A stretch of 31,966 bases of DNA from positions 1-31,966 of the forward strand of contig JAQCYU010000028.1 of the NCBI GenBank assembly GCA_027682925.1, given 5' to 3'. The notes below the pieces were generated by a model. That model ran no database searches. It had not been told where the DNA came from and was given only the letters and a program-made list of their open reading frames with translations. Source of the stretch: Coriobacteriaceae bacterium AF45-21 (GTDB lineage Bacteria; Actinomycetota; Coriobacteriia; Coriobacteriales; Coriobacteriaceae). A program made the translations under genes and the position numbers. Shown here piece after piece: positions 26,660 to 31,966 of this stretch (within the stretch, counting starts at the first letter, position 1; the number at the start of each line of letters is the position of its first letter).

Positions 26660-26733
26660 GATGGTCTATGTGCGCAGGGACGCAGTCGGGCGGGGCGGAT
26701 CCGTGCTACCGCCCCGCCTGGCCGCGAAGTTAA

Positions 26734-28762
26734 CTACAGCTCGTTGGCCGCGTGATACGCCGTGCGAATGGCGCTCGCGATGTCGGCGGTGCGCTCGCCC
26801 GAGCAGTCGCCCACGCAGGTCACGGGCACCGTTACGCCGTCCAGGTCAAACGCGTTGGCCTTGGAGCCCACGGCCATCACCACGTAATCGCAGGCGATCC
26901 TCACCGGCTCCTCAGTGCCGTCCTCGGTGGTGTGAATGGCCTCCACGCCCTCGTCGGTAATGGCGGTCAGGCGGGTCTTCACGTGCTGCTCCACGTTGTG
27001 CTCGGCAAAGTCGCTCATGATCAGCGGCAGAATGGTCTCGGACTCGCCCGCGGCAATCTTGTCGAGCATCTCGACAATCGCCACCTCGCAGCCGTGCTGC
27101 AGCAGGTACTCGGCAGTCTCGGTGCCCACCAGGCCGCCGCCGATGACGGCGACGCGGCCCGTAAGCTCCACCTTGCCGGCCAGCACGTCCCAGCTCGAGA
27201 CGACCTTGTCCGAGTCGGCACCCGGAACGGGGATGACCACGTCGTGCGCACCCACGGCCACAATCGCGGCGTCGGCGGCGTTGAGGTCCGCGGGGCTAGC
27301 GGCGTGGTTGAGCTCAACCTTCACGCCCAGCCGGGCAGAATCTTCTCGTAATACTCAACCGAGCGCATGATCTCGTCCTTGCGCGGAGGCGCGGCCGCCA
27401 GCACAATCTGGCCGCCCAAGTGATCGCTCGCCTCGTAGATGGTCACATCGTAGCCGCGCTTGGCCGCCACGCGCGCGGCCTCCAGGCCGGCGATACCGCC
27501 GCCCACCACGGCGATCTTCTTGTCGCCTTCGCCCGGCTTGATGGCGATGGTCGCCTCGTCGCCGTTCTCGGCATTGAGCACGCACGAGATGTACTTGCGG
27601 TTTTGAATCGCATCGACGCAGCCCTTGTTGCAGTTGAGGCACTCGCGGATGGGCTCACCCGTGGCAGCCTTCAGCGCAATGTCGGGGTCGCACATGAGCG
27701 AGCGGCCATAGGCGATGATGTCGGCCGCGCCGTCTTCCAGAATCTTCTCGCCGGCCTCGACCGAGACCACGCGGCCGACGGTTGCCACCGGCACGGAGAC
27801 CAGGGCCTTGACGCGCTCGGCCACGGGCAGCGTCCAGTTGTAGGGCATGGCGCCCATGGGCGGAATGGTGTCGCCCATGTTGCCGGTGTGGTTGGCCTGC
27901 GCGACCTGGATCATATCGATGCCCGCGCCCTCGAGCAGCTTGGCGAACTCGCAGGCCTCGTCGGGCTGCAGGCCGCCCTTGCCGCGCGGCGTGCCGTCGG
28001 GGTTCTCCATAATCACGGGGAGCTTGTACTCCACCATCAGCTGCGGCGCGGCCTCCTTAATGGCAGCGACGACCTCGAGCGCGTAGCGGACGCGGTTCTC
28101 GAACGAGCCGCCGTACTCGTCGGTGCGCTGGTTGAGGATGGCCGAGCACAGCGAACCCACCAGGCGGTCGCCGTGGACCTCGATGGCATCGATCCCGGCC
28201 TGCTGCGCGCGAGCGGCCGAGGCAGCGATGGCTTCCTTGATCTGGGTGAGCTGCTCTACGCTCGCCTCGTTCACAAAGTGCTGCATGTCGTGGTGCAGCT
28301 TGGCGTAGGCCTGCTTGCGGATCTCGTTGGACTCGGCCATCTTGGCGGCAAAGGTCTCCTCGTCGCCGGCGGCCTTTGCCTCCTGCGCAGCTTTCGCAGC
28401 GGCCATGGAGCCCATGACCATGCGGCCGACGCCGGGGACGTCGTACTCGGGGTGGAACAGCTGCAGCGCGACCTTGGCGCCGTGCTTGTGGACGGCGTCG
28501 GCCAGGGCCTTAAACGTGGGGATCTGAGCGTCGGTCGCCAGCTTGGGCGTGGGGCTTGCGGTCATAACGGGAGCGACGTCGCCGATGACGATGTAGCTCA
28601 CGCCGCCACGGGCCAGGCGCTCGTAAAAAGCCAGGCTGCGCTCGCCGATGGAACCGTCGCGCTCCTCGTAGCCGGTGGTCAGCGGCGGGAACATAATGCG
28701 GTTCTGAGCTCAAGGGGGCCAACCGTAATGGGCTGGAGCAGCTTGGATGCAGGTGCGGTCAT
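26734..28762 (-). CDS. NADH:flavin oxidoreductase / 2-enoate reductase-type Fe-S flavoprotein (two frameshifts)
   Basis: About 676 residues once two single-base losses are restored: near 28702 (AGAACC for AGAAACC on the coding strand) and near 27335 (CCCGG for CCCCGG). The protein starts MTAPASKLLQPITVGPLELR, then RIMFPPLTTGYEE. The N-terminal old-yellow-enzyme barrel binds FMN (IEVHGDRLVGSLCSA, NQRTDEYGGSFENR). A [4Fe-4S] motif follows (CLNCNKGCVDAIQ ... YISC), then two dinucleotide-binding GxGxxG sites (VVGGGIAGLEAARVAAKRG for FAD; VIGGGLVGTETAEYLLQHG for NAD(P)H). This is the domain order of 2-enoate reductase, 2,4-dienoyl-CoA reductase and BaiCD/BaiH. It probably reduces an activated C=C bond of a dietary or host compound; the substrate is not predictable. 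A single-gene unit with SD AGAGAGGA and its own terminator. Confidence 0.85.
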
Positions 28763-28814
28763 GGACATTCCTCTCTTGTAGGCGCGGCGGCGATGGTGCC
28801 GCGTAGTTGTCTAG

Positions 28815-28844
28815 AGGATATGGCATGGGAGCACAGTGGCGCAA
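28815..28844 (-). promoter_or_regulatory. Candidate promoter of the 2-enoate reductase gene
   Basis: On the minus strand TTGCGC and TATCCT are 18 nt apart, 53 nt before the ATG at 28762. Each hexamer is a moderate match. Confidence 0.35.
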
Positions 28845-28897
28845 CGGAAATCGGCAGACAGCAGGTAGCGGCAGGTGGATGGGGCGGGGCCGGCTGC

Positions 28898-29362
28898 CGG
28901 TTTGTCTCGATCTGTAACAGTAAGACCCTATTTTGCCGAGCAACTGTTACAGATCGAGACAAACCGAAACCGTCCCGGCGGAAAATCTCAATCTGTAACA
29001 TCTACAGGCCAAAAACGACCCTAGATGTTACAGATCGAGACATTCCTCTCGACCCATCCTCAACAATCTAGATCTGTAACATCTGGACCCACTTTTGCCC
29101 CTTTACTGTTACAGATCGAGACAAACCAATCTAGCCTGCCGAAAGATCTAGATCTGTAACGGTTACTCGGCAAAATGGGCCCCAGATGTTACAAATCAAG
29201 ACAAACGGGACCCGCCTGCAAGAAAATCTCAATCTGTAACAACAACTCGGCAAAATCCGTCCCTCATGTTACAGATTTAGACAAACCGTCCAGGCGGGGA
29301 CTCAACATCTCAATCTGTAACACCTAGCCGCCCAAATCGGGTCTAGATGTTACAGATCGAGA
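28898..29362. repeat. Array of six dyad repeats with ~81-nt period
   Basis: Six units, each a ~15-bp arm TCTC(G/A)ATCTGTAACA, about 25 nt of variable sequence, then the inverted arm TGTTACAGATCGAGA. Units lie at about 28898-28966, 28986-29040, 29067-29121, 29147-29202, 29227-29281 and 29308-29362. Left arms begin at 28905, 28986, 29067, 29147, 29227 and 29308, so the spacing is 80-81 nt throughout. Right arms usually continue CAAACC. Unit 1 is a perfect 23-bp inverted repeat. Inside, a core like CTCGGCAAAAT is in one orientation in units 2, 4, 5 and 6 and reversed in units 1 and 3. It is not CRISPR, because repeats alternate in orientation. Together with the promoter region it fills 28763-29451, where no gene is seen. 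Confidence 0.9.
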
Positions 29363-29412
29363 TTTTGTTTGAGAGGCCGAGAATTGGACCGAAAATACGG
29401 TCCCGGAATAAC

Positions 29413-29442
29413 AAAAAAGCTCGCCGGCTAGGCCGACGAGCT
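29413..29442 (-). terminator. Terminator of the initiator tRNA gene
   Basis: On the minus strand AGCTCGTCGGC-CTA-GCCGGCGAGCT is followed by TTTTTTG, ten bases after the tRNA 3' end. Canonical Rho-independent form. Confidence 0.9.
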
Positions 29443-29451
29443 GCAATTTCT

Positions 29452-29528
29452 TGGTCGCGGGGGCAGGATTTGAACCTACGACCTCCGGGTTATGAGCCCG
29501 GCGAGCTACCAGACTGCTCCACCCCGCA
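29452..29528 (-). tRNA. Initiator tRNA-fMet (anticodon CAT)
   Basis: 77 nt with encoded 3' CCA. The anticodon loop CTCATAA sits on a stem with three consecutive G-C pairs (GGG...CCC), the hallmark of initiator tRNA. The T arm has GGTTCAAATCC. The end of the acceptor stem has T1 opposite G72, a weak pair in the place where E. coli has the C1.A72 mismatch; the rest of the stem is perfectly paired (GCGGGG/CCCCGC). It is a single-gene unit with a good promoter upstream and a terminator downstream. Confidence 0.95.
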
Positions 29529-29559
29529 ATGTCTGGGCGCCTCATGTGCGCAAGAAAGA

Positions 29560-29588
29560 ATATTACGCGGGGGTTCGGTAAACGGCAA
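29560..29588 (-). promoter_or_regulatory. Promoter of the initiator tRNA gene
   Basis: On the minus strand TTGCCG, a 17-nt spacer and TAATAT form a near-consensus sigma-70-type promoter. The -10 ends about 31 nt before the tRNA 5' end, leaving a short leader to be processed. Confidence 0.75.
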
Positions 29589-29680
29589 GAAAAATCTCGT
29601 AGAGCATAATTCCTTCATATTTAAACCCCTCAGTCCATATCACCGTAAACGAATCGCAGCCGAGCGCCGTCGACGGCGCG

Positions 29681-29688
29681 TATACAAT
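29681..29688 (+). promoter_or_regulatory. Putative extended -10 element for coaX
   Basis: TATACAAT lies 36 nt before the coaX ATG; TACAAT is the same hexamer as at 3195. There is no clear -35. Confidence 0.45.
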
Positions 29689-29724
29689 GGTGCGCGTCCT
29701 TTTACGCCGACACCGGGAGTAGAC

Positions 29725-30499
29725 ATGCTGCTCGCTATCGATATGGGAAACACGCAGACGGCCATGGGCCTGTTTGACGGAGACGAGCTGGTGCAGTCGT
29801 GGCGCATGCCCACCGACCGCTCCTATACCGCCGACGAGATCCACGTGCGCCTGATGGGTTTCTTTAAGATGTACGGCCTTTCGCTCGACGCGGTCGACGC
29901 GATCGCCTTTGCCGGCGTGGTGCCGCAGCTCTCGCGCGAATGGCACGCCGTGGCCGACCGCATTGCCGCGGACGCCATCGTCATTGGGCCGCAGACGGCG
30001 GCCGTGGACCAAGCTGCGGGCGGCGCGCCCCCAGGCCGTTGGTGCCGACCGCATCGCCAACGCCGTCGCTGCCGAGACCTTCTACGGCGCCCCGGCGATC
30101 GTGGTGGACTTTGGCACCGCAACCAATATCGACGTCATCGACGAGGATGGCTATTACATTGGTGGAGCGATTGCGCCGGGCATCCGCATTTCGATGGACG
30201 CGCTCGCCGCCCGAGCCGCCAAGCTCGCCAGCGTTCCGCTTGAGGCACCCGAGCACGCCATCGGCCGCGATACCGAGGAGTGCATCAAAGTCGGCGCCGT
30301 AACGGGCGCCGCCGCCATGGCCGAGGGCCTGGTCGCGCGCATGAAGCGCGAGCTGGGGCGCGAGGACGCCACCGTTATCGCCACGGGCGGCCTCGCCAGC
30401 ATCGTCGCCGATTCAACCGACGCCTTCGACGTGGTCGATGGACAGCTCACCATCAAGGGTATCTGCGAGGTCTACCGCCGCATGCAGAAGCTGGCGTAG
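29725..30499 (+). CDS. coaX: Type III pantothenate kinase (frameshifted in this sequence)
   Basis: Phosphorylates pantothenate in the first step of coenzyme A synthesis; cytoplasmic. The N-terminal phosphate-binding motif MLLAIDMGNTQTAMGLFDGD is followed by AFAGVVPQLSREW and VIGPQT. The second piece, in another frame, begins around TKLRAARPQAVGADRIANAV and holds the type III motifs GADR and IVVDFGTATNIDVIDEDG, GGAIAPGI and ATGGLAS, ending MQKLA. The frame changes near 30003 and needs two missing bases or one extra base removed. The restored protein is about 258 residues, the normal length. The ATG follows GGGAGTAGAC, a good SD. It is transcribed away from the tRNA gene. No second pantothenate kinase is visible here, so the gene is probably functional in the living organism. 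Confidence 0.88.
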
Positions 30500-30545
30500 G
30501 ACAGGGGCTTAAGTCGAGCGCAAGCGGCGAACTAGGCAACGCATC

Positions 30546-30594
30546 GGTCCTATTCCTCAAAATCGAAAATTTTTCAGTTTTGAGGAATAGGACC
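30546..30594. repeat. Palindromic repeat, copy 1 (17-bp stem)
   Basis: GGTCCTATTCCTCAAAA and its exact inverse enclose a CGAAAA...TTTTC inner pairing. It lies just after the stop of the ATPase gene (minus strand) and after coaX, so it could also act as a two-way terminator, but the same repeat occurs upstream of the ATPase as well. Confidence 0.85.
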
Positions 30595-30599
30595 TTTTG

Positions 30600-31795
30600 C
30601 TAAGCCTCGCCGCACAACCACCTCGCCAGGTCCACGATCTGCACCCCATCGCGATCCGTGGCCTCGTGATGCGTGCGGGCAAGAATCATCTTGGGGTACG
30701 CGTCGCCAATGCTCAGCAGTGGTGAAATCTCGCGCTCAAATGTCTTATCCGAGCTGATGTCGTCGCTCACCTGAATATAGAGCTTCTCGCTCCGTTTGAT
30801 TGCTACAAAGTCTATTTCCTTTTTATAGAGCACGCCGACGTATACCTCGTATCCGCGGCGCAGCAGCTCGACTGCTACCATGTTCTCGTATACGCGTCCC
30901 CAATCCATATCACGTGTACCAAGAAGCGCATATTTAAACGCATGGTCCGCCAGGTAGTACTTCTCGCCGCTCTTAAGGTATTTTTTACCGCGAATGTCGA
31001 ACCGGCGAACTTTATAGAAGGCAAACGCATCACACAGGTACCCCATGTACGCACCGACCGTTTTGTTCGTTATCTTTAGCCCATCTGCGTTCAAAACATC
31101 CGTAATGTTGCGTGCCGACGTTATGTTGGAGACGTTGTCCATCATGTAATCGGCAATGCGCAGCAGTGCCGATTCGTTTCTCACGTTATGCCGCTGCACG
31201 ATATCCCTCACGATGAGCGTTTTGAAGACATTGGAGAGATATTGGTAGCGCTGCTCCTGCAGTGGATAAGGGTAAGAGCCAGACATACCACCGGTTCTCG
31301 CGTACTCATCGAAGTCGCGATCGACCTCGCCCTCGTCACTATAGAAGCGATACTCCTCAAACGAGAATGGGAAAACCTCGATCTCGAACGTGCGCCCCGT
31401 AAAGAGCGTCGACAAATCGCTCGACAGCAAAAAAGCGTTCGATCCGGTGATGAAGATGTCGTACTGCTCGGATGCATGGAGCTGTTGATCGCGCGTTCAA
31501 AGCCGTCGCACATCTGAACCTCGTCGATAAGCAGGAAGTTTTGCTTGCCGGACACTCGATGCTCTTTCACATAGGCGAGTAGGGCATGATATTCGAGCAG
31601 GCCCTCGAACTCATCGAGGTTGTAGTTGATATGAATGACATTTGAATCAGGCAGGTTGGTCTCCACGTAATCGCGGAGGGACTCGAGCAGCTTGGATTTT
31701 CCGCTGCGCCGGATGCCCGTGATGACCTTGATGTCGGGCACACCGATAAGACTCGTCAGCGTATCCATATACGACGTCCTATTGATGAGCTTCAT
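30600..31795 (-). CDS. AAA_14 / DUF4143-type ATPase (frameshifted in this sequence)
   Basis: About 398 residues when one base is restored near 31480. The N-terminal AAA domain has Walker A GIRRSGKS (27-34) and Walker B FLLIDEVQ (D91, E92). After the break comes a sensor-like FITGSNAFLLSSDLSTLFTG. The DUF4143 part follows, with 'EYRFYSDEGEVDRDFDEYAR', a winged-helix-like middle, and a C-terminal nuclease-like segment (ENMVAVELLRRGYEVYVGVL then EIDFVAIK), resembling a PD-(D/E)xK fold. Proteins of this family are common, often singletons, and poorly understood. ATG 31795 is preferred because GGGAGG lies six bases upstream; an ATG at 31801 is in frame. It is flanked on both sides by copies of one palindromic repeat, suggesting past mobility as a unit. 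Confidence 0.83.
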
Positions 31796-31821
31796 TGGCA
31801 TCCTCCCTACACCCGATGTTT

Positions 31822-31864
31822 GCTATTCCTCAAAATCGAAAAATTTTCAGTTTTGAGGAATAGC
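31822..31864. repeat. Palindromic repeat, copy 2
   Basis: GCTATTCCTCAAAA and TTTTGAGGAATAGC enclose TCGAAAAATTTTCAG. It has the same stem as copy 1 except for the outer bases, which changed on both sides and still pair (GC instead of CC/GG). It lies 27 nt upstream of the ATPase start. Confidence 0.85.
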
Positions 31865-31907
31865 GCTTACATCGAATATACCTTGCCAAATAACAATCTG
31901 CTTTGGT

Positions 31908-31951
31908 CCTATTCCTCAAAACCGAAAATTTTTCGGTTCTTGAGGAATAGG
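31908..31951. repeat. Palindromic repeat, copy 3
   Basis: CCTATTCCTCAAAACCGAAAA is matched by TTTTCGGTTCTTGAGGAATAGG with one extra base. The inner C-G pairs replace the imperfect TC/AG pairing of copies 1 and 2. It lies upstream of copy 2 near the window edge. Confidence 0.8.
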
Positions 31952-31966
31952 CTGCTGGCGGTTCAT

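Noticed and set aside
27420..28781. 453-residue plus-strand open frame opposite the 2-enoate reductase
   Set aside because: Antisense shadow with Leu/Ala/Asp bias; the minus strand carries FMN, Fe-S and dinucleotide motifs.
28898..29362. CRISPR array
   Set aside because: Repeats alternate in orientation as dyads, cores are partly conserved between units, and no cas gene is nearby.
29324..29545. Protein gene over the tRNA on the minus strand
   Set aside because: Its translation (HNPEVVGSNPAPATK-like) is the well-known false product of reading through a tRNA gene; the tRNA structure is complete.

Overview
The window looks like part of the chromosome of a gut actinobacterium of the class Coriobacteriia, most likely Collinsella or a close relative. 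The evidence is GC-rich genes, an Ech-type energy-converting hydrogenase in echABCDEF order, an old-yellow-enzyme/2-enoate-reductase flavoprotein, a type III pantothenate kinase and a very large GLUG-repeat surface protein. The taxonomic placement is inference from gene content; no rRNA is present.

Layout. Positions 1-3007 (minus strand) hold an ABC-2 exporter: an ATPase and two permeases, the last cut by the window edge. Divergent from it, 3207-5000 (plus) encodes a NarL/LiaSR-type histidine kinase and response regulator that probably control the exporter. Positions 5001-5768 contain no gene but carry three ~155-nt elements built as long inverted repeats around a shared core. Positions 5769-11457 (minus) are a complete six-gene Ech hydrogenase operon. 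It couples reduced ferredoxin to H2 formation and ion pumping, with intact [NiFe] ligands. A small orphan helix-turn-helix protein (11745-12139) follows. Positions 12594-26414 (minus) are a four-gene operon of visibly lower GC: three single-pass membrane-anchored proteins with SipW/TasA-like N-termini, then one 3629-residue secreted GLUG-repeat protein. Positions 26734-28762 (minus) encode a 2-enoate-reductase-type Fe-S flavoenzyme. Positions 28898-29362 are a regular array of six dyad repeats with an ~81-nt period. Initiator tRNA-Met (minus), coaX (plus) and an AAA/DUF4143 ATPase (minus) close the window; the ATPase is bracketed by three copies of a palindromic repeat.

The best candidate for a little-described system is the 12594-26414 surface operon. 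Three co-transcribed membrane-anchored subunits precede a giant beta-helix protein that has no recognisable wall anchor, and a terminator-like hairpin sits just before the giant gene. No sortase, SipW peptidase or LPXTG motif is visible nearby. The second candidate is the non-coding repertoire: two unrelated element families share one design, in which long inverted arms flank a conserved core whose orientation differs between copies.

Caution on sequence quality: nine otherwise normal genes carry ten small frameshifts, mostly single-base losses next to short G/C runs. The 10.9-kb giant gene is uninterrupted. This looks more like consensus error than gene decay, so I annotate these loci as full-length genes disrupted in this sequence.
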